Source: an uncultured Microbacterium sp. (GTDB lineage: Bacteria; Actinomycetota; Actinomycetes; Actinomycetales; Microbacteriaceae). From it: a DNA stretch of 64,000 bases. Below the pieces are notes generated by a model. That model ran no database searches and was not told the origin of the DNA. It worked only from the letters and a program-made list of their open reading frames with translations. The position numbers and the translations under genes were made by a program. Shown piece by piece: positions 36,182-44,824 of the stretch. Location: positions 1 through 64,000 of the forward strand of contig NZ_CANKZA010000006.1 of the NCBI RefSeq assembly GCF_947488465.1. Reading direction: 5' to 3'. The stretch's first letter is position 1; each line of letters starts with the position of its first letter.

Positions 36182-36811
36182 TCAGCCGACCGGCTCGACC
36201 AGGACGGTCACCAGGCGTTCGATGCGCGCGTTGAGCAACGCCGTGATCTCGGCGGTCGGGCGCCCCTCGAGCGTGGCGCGCGCACACGTGTCGTCGGAGA
36301 CATCGAGAAGAAGCTGCGCCGCTTCATCGATCGGCAACCGCAACCGCAAGCCGTATGTGCGGACGACCTGCTGGATGATGACCTCGACGCGATCCCGCAG
36401 GACGTTCTGCCAGGTGAGGTAGGCCTCGGCCAGCCGAGGGTCCCGCATCGCCTGCGTCCGGATCTCGCTGATCAGCTGCGGCTCCATGCGGTCGCCGAGG
36501 GACGCACCGACGACCTGGTGCACGAGTGCCGACATGTCCGACAGCGCATCCGGCGCGAGGTCCCGGACACGCCCAGCCACCTCGTCGAGCTTTTCCTCGG
36601 CCAGTTGGGTGATGAGTGCGAGGAACAGTTCATCCTTCGACTCGAAGTTCGAGTAGAAGGCCCCGCGGGTGAAGCCGGCACGATCGCAGATCATCTCGAC
36701 GGATGCCGCATCCATCCCGACCTCGCCGAACACCTCGTGCGCGGCATCCAGAAGCCGCGCCCGGGTCTGCTCGCGACGGCGCGATCCGGGCCGTGCGGTG
36801 ACGTCGGTCAT
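36182..36811 (-). CDS. TetR family repressor
   Basis: A 209-residue regulator with an N-terminal HTH (ARLLDAAHEVFGEVGMDAASVEMICDRAG..GAFYSNFESKDELF, about 17-62) and a helical ligand domain. Divergent from the MMPL transporter, with two palindromes between that are likely operators. ATG 36811 has AGGAG upstream; the in-frame start 19 codons earlier would run into the operator region. Likely senses a compound exported by the MMPL protein. Confidence 0.93.
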   Translation of the reverse strand: MTDVTARPGSRRREQTRARLLDAAHEVFGEVGMDAASVEMICDRAGFTRGAFYSNFESKDELFLALITQLAEEKLDEVAGRVRDLAPDALSDMSALVHQVVGASLGDRMEPQLISEIRTQAMRDPRLAEAYLTWQNVLRDRVEVIIQQVVRTYGLRLRLPIDEAAQLLLDVSDDTCARATLEGRPTAEITALLNARIERLVTVLVEPVG

Positions 36812-36875
36812 GCGGCTCCTCTCGCGGTCAGTTTCACACCTCGCCCCCAGACTTGCGGGGACGAACACCCTTAGG

Positions 36876-36907
36876 ATACATCTATGTATTGGATACAGCG
36901 TTGTATC
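36876..36907. promoter_or_regulatory. tandem TetR operators
   Basis: Two AT-rich palindromes in an otherwise GC-rich gap: ATACAT-CT-ATGTAT (36876-36889) and GATACA-N4-TGTATC (36892-36907). The half-site is the same in both, GATACA/ATACAT, with 16-nt centre spacing. They lie 40-70 nt before the MMPL start and 65-96 nt before tetR, suited to control of both. Confidence 0.7.
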
Positions 36908-36946
36908 GAAACCCGCTCATCTTCTCCCCTCTGAACCGGAGCGCTC

Positions 36947-39838
36947 GTGTCCACACTTCTCTCGTCCCTCGGTCGCTGGTCGTACCGCCACCCGTGGCGT
37001 GTCCTCGTCGCCTGGCTCCTTCTGCTCGGGATCGTGGGAGGCTCGGTCGGTCTCGGCATCGGCACGGGCGCCATCAAGGGCTTCGACAACTCCTTCTCGA
37101 TCCCCGGGACTGAAGGCCAGGAAGGCATCGAGCTCCTCGCGCGCACCTTCCCGCAAGCGAGCGGCACGAGCGCCCAGTACGTCGTCGTCGCGGCTGAGGG
37201 CGATCGCGTCGACGAGGCCCCGTACCGCGACGAGATCGCCTCGACAATCGACGAGCTCGAGGACCTCGACGGCGTGCTCGCGGTCACCGATCCGTTCGAC
37301 GAGATCGTCACCGGGTCGGTCAGCGACGATGAGAGCGCCGCGTTGATCAGATTGCAGTTCGAGGGAACCGTCACCGACGTCCCCGACGCGACGAAGACCG
37401 CACTGCAGGATGTGTCATCGACGCTGGGCGCAGCCCTGCCGGCGGGCTCGCAGGTCGTGGTCGGCGGCGACCTCTTCTCGACGTCCCTGCCCGCCCTGTC
37501 GATCGTCGAGGTCGTCGGAGTGCTGGTCGCACTCTTCGTCCTGATCGTCACGTTCCGCTCGTTCGCCGTCGCCTTCTTCCCGCTCGCGAGCGCGCTGATC
37601 GGTGTCGCCCTCGCCATCGCGCTGATCTACGCCTCGACGGCGTTCGCCACTGTCTCCTCGACCACGCCGATGCTCGCCATCATGCTGGGGCTCGCGGTCG
37701 GCATCGACTATGCCCTCTTCATCGTCGCCCGACATCAAGATCACGTGCGTGCCGGGATGGATGCCGAAGAGTCCGCATCGCGGGCCACCGGGACCGCCGG
37801 CTCGGCCGTCGTGTTCGCCGGTGTCACGGTGCTCATCGCGCTGATCGGGCTGGGCTTTGCCGGCATCCCGTTCCTCACGACGATGGGCATCGCCGCGGCT
37901 GCCGCCGTCGCCGTGGCGGTCCTCGTCGCCGTCACGCTCACCCCCGCCTTCCTCGGGTTCGTCGGCGAACGGGTCGCCGGATGGGGCCACGGCCTCTCGC
38001 GCGGCGCACGGATCGGACGCCGCCGCGCACCGGAAACGTCCGACGCGGAGGACATCTCCGAGGTGGCCCTGGCCGCGACCAAGAAGACCAACCGCTGGGT
38101 CATGCTCGTCACCCGGCATCCGATCGTCACGACGCTCGCCGTCGTGGCGACCCTCGGTGTCGTGGCGATCCCGGCGGCCAGCCTGCAGCTGGCGCTACCC
38201 AATGCGGGCATGCAACCGGCCTCGAGCGAAGCGCGACAGGCCTACGATCTGACCGCCGAACACTTCGGACCCGGCTCGAACGGTCCCCTCATCCTCACCG
38301 GCACGATCGTTACTTCGACTGATCCCCTGGGACTCATGGCCAAGCTCAAGGCCGAGGTCGAAAAGATCCCCGGCGTGAAGGAGGTGGCTCTCGCGACGCC
38401 GAATCCGACCGCCGACACGGGGCTCATTCAGGTCGTCCCCGAGACCGCGCCCGACGACCCGGCCACCGCCGACCTCGTCCGCGAACTCCGCTCGCATCAC
38501 GATGAATGGCTCGACACCTACGGCGTCGATCTCAAGGTCACCGGGTTCACGGCGATCGCGATCGACATCTCCGATCGCCTGGGCGCCGCGCTCCTCCCGT
38601 TCGGTCTGTTCGTGGTGGGTCTGTCGTTCATCCTCCTGATGATCGTCTTCCGCTCGATCTGGGTGCCACTGAAGGCCACCGTCGGCTACCTCTTGTCGAT
38701 CCTCGCCGCCTTCGGCGTCGTCGCCGCCGTCTTCGAGTGGGGATGGCTCGCCGACGCGCTGCACGTGACGCGCACGGGTCCGGTCATCAGCTTCATGCCG
38801 ATCATCCTGATGGGCGTGCTGTTCGGTCTGGCGATGGACTACGAGGTGTTCCTCGTATCGCGGATGCGGGAGGACTTCGTCCACGCCCGCCGTGCTGCCA
38901 TCGCCTCCGGTCAGCCGTTCGACGCGCGCGCCATGGCCATCGCGGCCGTGCGAAGCGGGTTCACGGCATCCGCCCGGGTCGTGACGGCGGCCGCCGTCAT
39001 CATGTTCGCTGTCTTCGCGGCGTTCGTCCCCGAGGGTGATACGTCGATCAAACCGATCGCGCTGGGGCTCGCCGTCGGCATCGCCGTCGACGCGTTCCTC
39101 GTGCGCATGACGCTGGTGCCCGCTGTGATGGCGTTGCTCGGCGACAAGGCGTGGTGGATGCCGGCATGGCTCGACCGGATCCTCCCCCACTTCGACATCG
39201 AAGGCGAGGCCGTCGAACGCGAGATGGCGCTGACGGACTGGCCGGAGCCCGGCTACACCGGCGCGCTGGCCGCCGACGCGCTCGCCGTGCGCGCCGACGG
39301 CGGACGCGAGACCGGCGAAGTCACCCTCTTCGATCGCGCCGATGTGCGGCTCGATCAGGGCGGGACTCTGCTGGCCACCTCGCCCGACGCCCGGGTCGGA
39401 CGCGCATTCGTGTTGGCTGTCGCCGGACGGATCGAACCCTCGGACGGACGCCTGCGCGTCGCCGGTCACCTTTTGCCCGGCCGGGGTGCCTGGGTCCGCG
39501 CGCACGTCGGCGTGGCCCTTCTTGACGGCGTCGCCGACCCGCTCGCGGAGCTCCGCCGAGCGGTCGCCGGCGGCACGAGCCTGGTCGTCATCGACGGGCT
39601 CGACACCCTCACGGGTCCCGATCGCGACCAAGCCGCCGCCATCCTCCGCGATGCCGCCGAAGCCTCGCTCCAGCGGCGCCGCGGCGACGGGCACCCGCTC
39701 ACCCTGGTTGCTTCCGCGCGGCGCGACGGGCCGGCGCTCGACCTCCTCGCCGAAGCCCACCGGCCCGATGTGACCTCGCTCGCTCTGACCGCGCAGTCCT
39801 CCTCGACTTCGACCGACACGCAGGTGATCTCCTCATGA
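36947..39838 (+). CDS. MMPL family transporter with ABC-ATPase-like C-terminal domain
   Basis: A 963-residue RND-superfamily exporter. Twelve membrane helices in two blocks (about 15-410 and 540-750) with the MMPL motifs LGLAVGIDYALFIVARHQ near 245 and GVLFGLAMDYEVFLVSRMRE near 625. The last 190 residues are unusual: LLATSPDARVGRAFVLAVAG, then IEPSDGRLRVAGHLLPG and TSLVVIDGLDTLTG, follow the order of an ABC ATPase but the Walker A lysine and the catalytic glutamate are gone. GTG with GGAGC upstream. Coupled to the Pip gene by ATGA; probably repressed by the divergent TetR. Confidence 0.9.
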   Translation: MSTLLSSLGRWSYRHPWRVLVAWLLLLGIVGGSVGLGIGTGAIKGFDNSFSIPGTEGQEGIELLARTFPQASGTSAQYVVVAAEGDRVDEAPYRDEIASTIDELEDLDGVLAVTDPFDEIVTGSVSDDESAALIRLQFEGTVTDVPDATKTALQDVSSTLGAALPAGSQVVVGGDLFSTSLPALSIVEVVGVLVALFVLIVTFRSFAVAFFPLASALIGVALAIALIYASTAFATVSSTTPMLAIMLGLAVGIDYALFIVARHQDHVRAGMDAEESASRATGTAGSAVVFAGVTVLIALIGLGFAGIPFLTTMGIAAAAAVAVAVLVAVTLTPAFLGFVGERVAGWGHGLSRGARIGRRRAPETSDAEDISEVALAATKKTNRWVMLVTRHPIVTTLAVVATLGVVAIPAASLQLALPNAGMQPASSEARQAYDLTAEHFGPGSNGPLILTGTIVTSTDPLGLMAKLKAEVEKIPGVKEVALATPNPTADTGLIQVVPETAPDDPATADLVRELRSHHDEWLDTYGVDLKVTGFTAIAIDISDRLGAALLPFGLFVVGLSFILLMIVFRSIWVPLKATVGYLLSILAAFGVVAAVFEWGWLADALHVTRTGPVISFMPIILMGVLFGLAMDYEVFLVSRMREDFVHARRAAIASGQPFDARAMAIAAVRSGFTASARVVTAAAVIMFAVFAAFVPEGDTSIKPIALGLAVGIAVDAFLVRMTLVPAVMALLGDKAWWMPAWLDRILPHFDIEGEAVEREMALTDWPEPGYTGALAADALAVRADGGRETGEVTLFDRADVRLDQGGTLLATSPDARVGRAFVLAVAGRIEPSDGRLRVAGHLLPGRGAWVRAHVGVALLDGVADPLAELRRAVAGGTSLVVIDGLDTLTGPDRDQAAAILRDAAEASLQRRRGDGHPLTLVASARRDGPALDLLAEAHRPDVTSLALTAQSSSTSTDTQVISS

Positions 39839-41811
39839 CTCTCCCCATCGAACGTGCCCGTTCCCGCAAGCCCGTGACATGGCTGACCCTGATCGGCGTG
39901 CTGCTGCTCCCGGTCGTGATCGGCGGCATCCTCGTCTCGGCGCTGTACAACCCGACGGAGCGTCTCGCCGACATGCGTGCCGCAATCGTCAACAACGACG
40001 AGCCCGTCACGCTCGACGGTCAGATGGTCCCGCTCGGCCGCCAATTGACCGCCGGGCTGGTCGAAGGATCCGACGAGCTTGCCAGCAACCTCACGTGGAC
40101 GATCTCGAACACGGAAGACGCCCGTACCGGCCTCGCCGAGGGCACGTACGACGCGATCATCACGATTCCGGCGAACTTCTCCGCCGCCGCGACCTCGACC
40201 GCGGGAGCGTCGGACGGTTCGGGCGGCACCCCCGAGAGGGCGACCATTTCGGTCTCGACCGCTCCCGACAGCCTGATCGTCGACGACGCCATCACCGCGC
40301 AGGTCGCGCAGGCGGCAGCATCCGTCATGGGCCAGCAGTTGTCGAGCGTGTACCTGGAGAATGTGTTCCTCGGTTTCACGACGCTGGGAGACCAGCTCGG
40401 GGAGGCCGCGACGGGCGCTCACCAGCTCGCCGACGGAGCGACGCAGGCGGCAACGGGCGCCGCCGAACTCCCCGCGGGCGCGACGGCGCTCTCCGACGGC
40501 GCCGCACAGCTCGGCACCGGTGCAGGCGAGCTGTCGAACGGGCTCACGCAGCTCGCCGATGGCACCCGCCAGTCGGCAAACGGCGCGGGATCGCTCACCG
40601 ACGGACTCGGCCAGGTGTCGGGCCAGCTCACGTCCACCGCCGATGGCACTCTCGGCGGGACCGCCGCGACGAACGTCCGCTACGCGAACGAGGCCGCGGC
40701 GGCCACCGTCGCACTCGCGACGACCTACCAGACGCTTCTCGCACAGAACAGCTGCACGGCGCCGACGACTCCGGAGCAGATCGCCGTCTGCACGGCGCTC
40801 GGTCAGCTGGCCGGCGACGTGCAGAGCGCGGCGACAGGAGCCGGCTACGCGGCCGGCTACGCGGGCGGCGTGCAGCAGGGTCTCGGCGCCACCGCGCAGG
40901 GCGTCGACCAGCTTGCCTCTGGCGCGTCGGCACTGCAGTCCGGCCTCGGCACGATCGCCGACGGTATCGACCAATCGGCCGGCGGCGCATCGGCACTTGG
41001 GACCGGCGCGAACCAGCTCGCCGACGGAGCCGACCAGCTAGCTTCCGGCGCCTCACAGCTCGCCGACGGCGTGAGCCAGGTCGCGACGGGCACGTCCACT
41101 CTCGCCGACGGTTTGACCGAGGCAGCCTCCGCGCTTCCGTCGTACACCGACCAGCAGGCCACCGACCTGGCCTCGGTCGTCGCCGATCCCGTGACGGCAG
41201 CCGGTATCGGATCGAACCTCTTCGGAGCCTCCGCGATCCCGCTGCTCGCCATGCTGGCGTTGTGGTTCGGCGGACTCGCATCGTTCGTGGCACTGCAGGC
41301 GGTGCCACGGCACGCGCTCAGCTCGCGCCGCCCCTCGGTCATGCTGGCTCTGCGGAGCTTGCTTCCCGCGGCCGCGATCGGTGCGGGCCAAGGCCTTCTC
41401 CTCGCCGGCATCGTGCAGGTCGCCGCATCCTACGAATGGTCGACCTGGTTCGCCTTCGCGGGCCTCGCCATGGTCGCCGGTGTCGCGTTCGCCGCGGTCA
41501 ACCAGGCGCTCGTGGGCGTGTTCGGTGGTGCAGGGCGCTGGATTTCCGCGCTCATCGGGGTGCTCGCCGTCGCGACCGGGATCGTCTCGACCGTGCCGGG
41601 AGTGCTGACCTCGGTCGCGGGGCTCATGCCGACGACGCCGGCCTATCAGGCGCTGCTCGGCGCCCTGACCGATGCTGGCGGCATCGGAGCGGGCCTCGCG
41701 GGCATGATCATCTGGGCGGCCCTCGCGTTCGTCATCACGGTGCTCGCGGTCGCCCGGAGGCGGACGATCAGCACGCGCGTGCTGCTGACGGCATCCCCCG
41801 CCCTCGCCTGA
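39835..41811 (+). CDS. YhgE/Pip family membrane protein
   Basis: A 658-residue protein: one N-terminal membrane helix (about 13-36), a large extracytoplasmic domain, and five C-terminal helices (about 465-640), as in YhgE/Pip and the EsaA phage-receptor-like family. The outer domain has roughly 20 alanine-rich repeats of the type QLADGA or ALSDGAAQL (about 180-265 and 350-440), likely a long coiled coil. The gene is translationally coupled to the MMPL transporter and perhaps forms an envelope-spanning unit with it. Confidence 0.88.
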   Translation: MTLPIERARSRKPVTWLTLIGVLLLPVVIGGILVSALYNPTERLADMRAAIVNNDEPVTLDGQMVPLGRQLTAGLVEGSDELASNLTWTISNTEDARTGLAEGTYDAIITIPANFSAAATSTAGASDGSGGTPERATISVSTAPDSLIVDDAITAQVAQAAASVMGQQLSSVYLENVFLGFTTLGDQLGEAATGAHQLADGATQAATGAAELPAGATALSDGAAQLGTGAGELSNGLTQLADGTRQSANGAGSLTDGLGQVSGQLTSTADGTLGGTAATNVRYANEAAAATVALATTYQTLLAQNSCTAPTTPEQIAVCTALGQLAGDVQSAATGAGYAAGYAGGVQQGLGATAQGVDQLASGASALQSGLGTIADGIDQSAGGASALGTGANQLADGADQLASGASQLADGVSQVATGTSTLADGLTEAASALPSYTDQQATDLASVVADPVTAAGIGSNLFGASAIPLLAMLALWFGGLASFVALQAVPRHALSSRRPSVMLALRSLLPAAAIGAGQGLLLAGIVQVAASYEWSTWFAFAGLAMVAGVAFAAVNQALVGVFGGAGRWISALIGVLAVATGIVSTVPGVLTSVAGLMPTTPAYQALLGALTDAGGIGAGLAGMIIWAALAFVITVLAVARRRTISTRVLLTASPALA

Positions 41812-41848
41812 CGCCCGGCCTGGGGCCTGCACCCAGGAGTGGGCGACT

Positions 41849-42034
41849 CAATCTGCGGGTTCAGTACGCGCGTACCCGCAGATTGTGCCCCCTCCCCGAG
41901 CTGGGTGCTGACCGAGGTGGCTCAATCTGCGGGTTCAACAGGCGCATCCCCGCAGATTGCGCCCCCTCCCCGAGCTGGGTGCTGACCGAGGTGGCGCATT
42001 CTGCGGGGATTGGATGCGCCTTCCCACAGATCGC
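41849..42034. repeat. three tandem 74-nt palindromic repeat units
   Basis: Units begin at 41849, 41923 and 41997. Unit 1 has perfect 12-nt arms CAATCTGCGGGT and ACCCGCAGATTG (41874-41885). Unit 2 keeps 11 pairs. Unit 3 has decayed arms. The spacers GCCCCCTCCCCGAGCTGGG... at 41887 and 41961 are identical over about 35 nt. The array lies between convergent genes (pip and ccsB) and fills the 255-nt gap. Confidence 0.9.
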
Positions 42035-42066
42035 GACCCCTCCATCGGCGCGCGAGGGGCGAGTGC

Positions 42067-43110
42067 TCAGCTCAGGCCGCTGTAGACGTGCAGGCCCTTG
42101 AAGAACATGTTCACGATCGTGAAATTGAACATGACGGCTGAGAACCCGATGATCGACAACCACGCCGAGCGCGTGCCGCGCCAGCCGCGCGTCGCGCGTG
42201 CGTGGATGTACCCCGCGTAGAGCACCCAGATCACGAAGGTCCACACTTCCTTCGTGTCGAAGGCCCAGTAGCGTCCCCACGCGTCGTTGGCCCAGATCGA
42301 GCCCGCGATCAGCGTGAAGGTCCAGAAGATGAAGCCGATGATCGCGAAGCGGTAGGCGAGCGACTCCAGCACGTCTGCCGAGGGCAGCGTGCGAAGGAAC
42401 CGCGGGCCGCTGCGCACGGGGCGGGATGCCGGGGACTCGGTATCGGCGACTGCTGCGGCGGCTGCTTCGCGCCGCGCCTGCATGAGCTGCAAGACCGAGA
42501 GGGCGAACGCGAGGGCGAACAGTGCCGTGGCGAGCGACGCGACGAAGACGTGGATGACGAGCCAGACGCTCTTCAGGGGATCGGCCAACGGCACCACGAC
42601 GGTGTAGAACCAGATCGCCGTCGCTCCCAGCAGGACAACCACGAGGCCCGTGATGAACGTCCCGAGGAAGCGGAGGTCGTAACGAAGAAGGACGACCAGG
42701 TACACCGCGACGATGAGCATGGTGCCGGTGAGGGCGAACTCGTACATGTTCGACCAGGGCACGCGGCCGGCGGCGAAACCACGGGTGATGTCGGCCGCGA
42801 CGTGGAAAAGGAACCCGAGAACGGTCATCGAGGTGCCGATCCGTGCCCACAGGTAGCGGCGGCGGGCACTCAGCGGCGCCTCGAGGTCGGACTGCGCCCG
42901 GGCTTCCTGCGCGCGGAGTTCGTCGATGCTGTCCCCGCCACCGGCAGCGACCAGCACGCGAGCGGGTGCGGCATCCTTCGCCCTCACCGCGAGGTCGGAG
43001 CGACGCGCCAGGTCGATCGCGTACGCGATGAAGGCCAGGGTGTAGATGCCGACCGCGGTCCACACCAGGAGCACGGAGATATCGTCGAGCTGCAATCCGG
43101 TCTCAGGCAT
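42067..43110 (-). CDS. ccsB: cytochrome c biogenesis protein CcsB/CcsA-like
   Basis: A 347-residue haem-handling membrane protein of System II cytochrome c maturation. It has about eight helices and the tryptophan-rich WWD-like segment WANDAWGRYWAFDTKEVW near 275-292, plus conserved histidines for haem. It works with ResB to pass haem to apocytochromes outside the membrane. Start: TAGAAT ends 7 nt before ATG 43110; an ATG three codons earlier abuts the resB stop without a ribosome site. Last gene of the run. Confidence 0.93.
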   Translation of the reverse strand: MPETGLQLDDISVLLVWTAVGIYTLAFIAYAIDLARRSDLAVRAKDAAPARVLVAAGGGDSIDELRAQEARAQSDLEAPLSARRRYLWARIGTSMTVLGFLFHVAADITRGFAAGRVPWSNMYEFALTGTMLIVAVYLVVLLRYDLRFLGTFITGLVVVLLGATAIWFYTVVVPLADPLKSVWLVIHVFVASLATALFALAFALSVLQLMQARREAAAAAVADTESPASRPVRSGPRFLRTLPSADVLESLAYRFAIIGFIFWTFTLIAGSIWANDAWGRYWAFDTKEVWTFVIWVLYAGYIHARATRGWRGTRSAWLSIIGFSAVMFNFTIVNMFFKGLHVYSGLS

Positions 43111-43120
43111 GGCGTCCATT

Positions 43121-44824
43121 CTACGGGCGGGGCTCCGGGCTGTCGGCGGGGAGCGAGGCGGTGTGCGTGCGCACGAGGTCGGCGACGGCAGCAGCGATCA
43201 CGGGGTCTTCACCACGGGCGAGCCCCGCGTACTCGAGCGTCAGCGTGCTGTCACCGGGTGTCGCCTTCACCCACATCCGGCGCCGCGGGATGAAGAGCGC
43301 CGCGAGGAGTCCGAGGAGGGCCAGGACGGCGAAGGCCAGCACGAACGGGGCGCCGACATCACGGTGCACCGACAGCGACACGTAGCGCTTGACCTGTTCG
43401 ACGGCGCCGTTCGCGGTGGCGTCTTCGAAAGTGATCGTGCCCATGCCCTCCGGGAGGTCGACGGTCTGGCCGGGCTCGAGCTGCAGGGCTTCGGTGTCAC
43501 TGTCGCCACCGGCCAGCTGCGTCATGTCGCTCGGGTCGAGCGCGTAGACGTTGCGCGCCGTGCCGTCATCGATGCCGAGATCACCCGAGTACACCCACAG
43601 AGTCAGGAGCGGATTGGCCAGCGACGGATACGCAGACGTGAAGGCGCCGGAATGCAGCGTCGCGGCCGTCGGATAGAAGAAGCCGATGAGTCCGAGCTGC
43701 TCGGCCATGCCGTCGGGGATCTTGATGACGCCCTGCGAGGTCATGTTGGAGTCCTGCGGGAGGAACTCGACGTCTTCGCGGAAGACGACCTCACCGTCGG
43801 CGTTGCGGACCGTGATCGTCGGCGCGTACCCGTTCCCCATCAGGTACACGCGGTCGCCGGTGACGTCGAGTGGGTGATTGACCCGCACGACGCCCTCCTG
43901 AGGGCTCTGTCCGGGCTCGGTGACCGTCACGTTCGCGGCGAAATCACCGGCCTGTCCCTGCCCGGGTTCGCCGACGGGGACATAGCTGACCTCGAATCTG
44001 TCGAGGGTGATCGCGTACGGCGAGAGCGAATTCGTGTCGACGAAGCGGCCCGGATTGAACGAGGTGTAGCCAAGGCCCAGAGAGTTGACGAAGTTGTCAC
44101 CCTCGACGATGACGGTCTGGCCGGTGTAGGTGAGCCCACCGCCGATCCCGACGGCCAGGAGCACCCCCACCAGAGCGCCGTGGAAGACGAGGTTTCCGGT
44201 TTCCCGTGCGTAGCCACGCTCGGCCGAGACCGAGGCGACACCGCGACTGTCGTAGCGCTCTACGCGGTAGCCCGCCGCGCGCAGCTGCGCCTGGGCGAGA
44301 TCGATGGCCTGCACGGCGGAGGCGCCGGCATCCGCCGCAGCGGGAAGTTCTCGCACGATCTCGACGTGATCGTCGAGGCGCGACAAGCGCGCGGGCGTCC
44401 GCGGCGGTCGCGCGCGCAGCGCCTTCCAGTGGTGCTTCGTCCGCGGAATGACGCAGCCGATCAGCGAGATGAACAGCAGGATGTAGATCGAAGAGAACCA
44501 CGCTGACGAGAACACATCGAACAGTTGCAGCGTGTCGAGGATCGGGTACAGGTCGGGGTTGGCCGTCTTGTACTGGACCACACCGTTCGGGTCTGCCGTG
44601 CGCTGCGGAACGATCGAGCCGGGAATCGCGGCGATCGCCAACAACAGCAAGAGGACGAGCGCCGTGCGCATGCTCGTCAGCTGCCGCCAGCCCCACCGCA
44701 TCCAGCCGACGAAACCGAGCTTCGGCTGGGCGATGCCGTCACCGGATGCCGGCTGGGAATCTGCGTGGTCGGAGGGGCGGAGCGGTTCGGACCCGTCGGG
44801 TGCGTCAGAGGGGGAGGTTGACAC
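43121..44824 (-). CDS. resB: cytochrome c biogenesis protein ResB
   Basis: A 567-residue System II partner of CcsB. It has an N-terminal cytosolic part of about 45 residues, three membrane helices near 50-75, 105-125 and 195-215, a large extracytoplasmic domain and a last helix near 500-520 (FVLAFAVLALLGLLAALFIP). The motif LRSLRTALVLL-like start of TM1 (LTSMRTALVLLLLLAI) is typical. GTG start overlaps the end of ccdA by 20 nt. Confidence 0.93.
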   Translation of the reverse strand: MSTSPSDAPDGSEPLRPSDHADSQPASGDGIAQPKLGFVGWMRWGWRQLTSMRTALVLLLLLAIAAIPGSIVPQRTADPNGVVQYKTANPDLYPILDTLQLFDVFSSAWFSSIYILLFISLIGCVIPRTKHHWKALRARPPRTPARLSRLDDHVEIVRELPAAADAGASAVQAIDLAQAQLRAAGYRVERYDSRGVASVSAERGYARETGNLVFHGALVGVLLAVGIGGGLTYTGQTVIVEGDNFVNSLGLGYTSFNPGRFVDTNSLSPYAITLDRFEVSYVPVGEPGQGQAGDFAANVTVTEPGQSPQEGVVRVNHPLDVTGDRVYLMGNGYAPTITVRNADGEVVFREDVEFLPQDSNMTSQGVIKIPDGMAEQLGLIGFFYPTAATLHSGAFTSAYPSLANPLLTLWVYSGDLGIDDGTARNVYALDPSDMTQLAGGDSDTEALQLEPGQTVDLPEGMGTITFEDATANGAVEQVKRYVSLSVHRDVGAPFVLAFAVLALLGLLAALFIPRRRMWVKATPGDSTLTLEYAGLARGEDPVIAAAVADLVRTHTASLPADSPEPRP

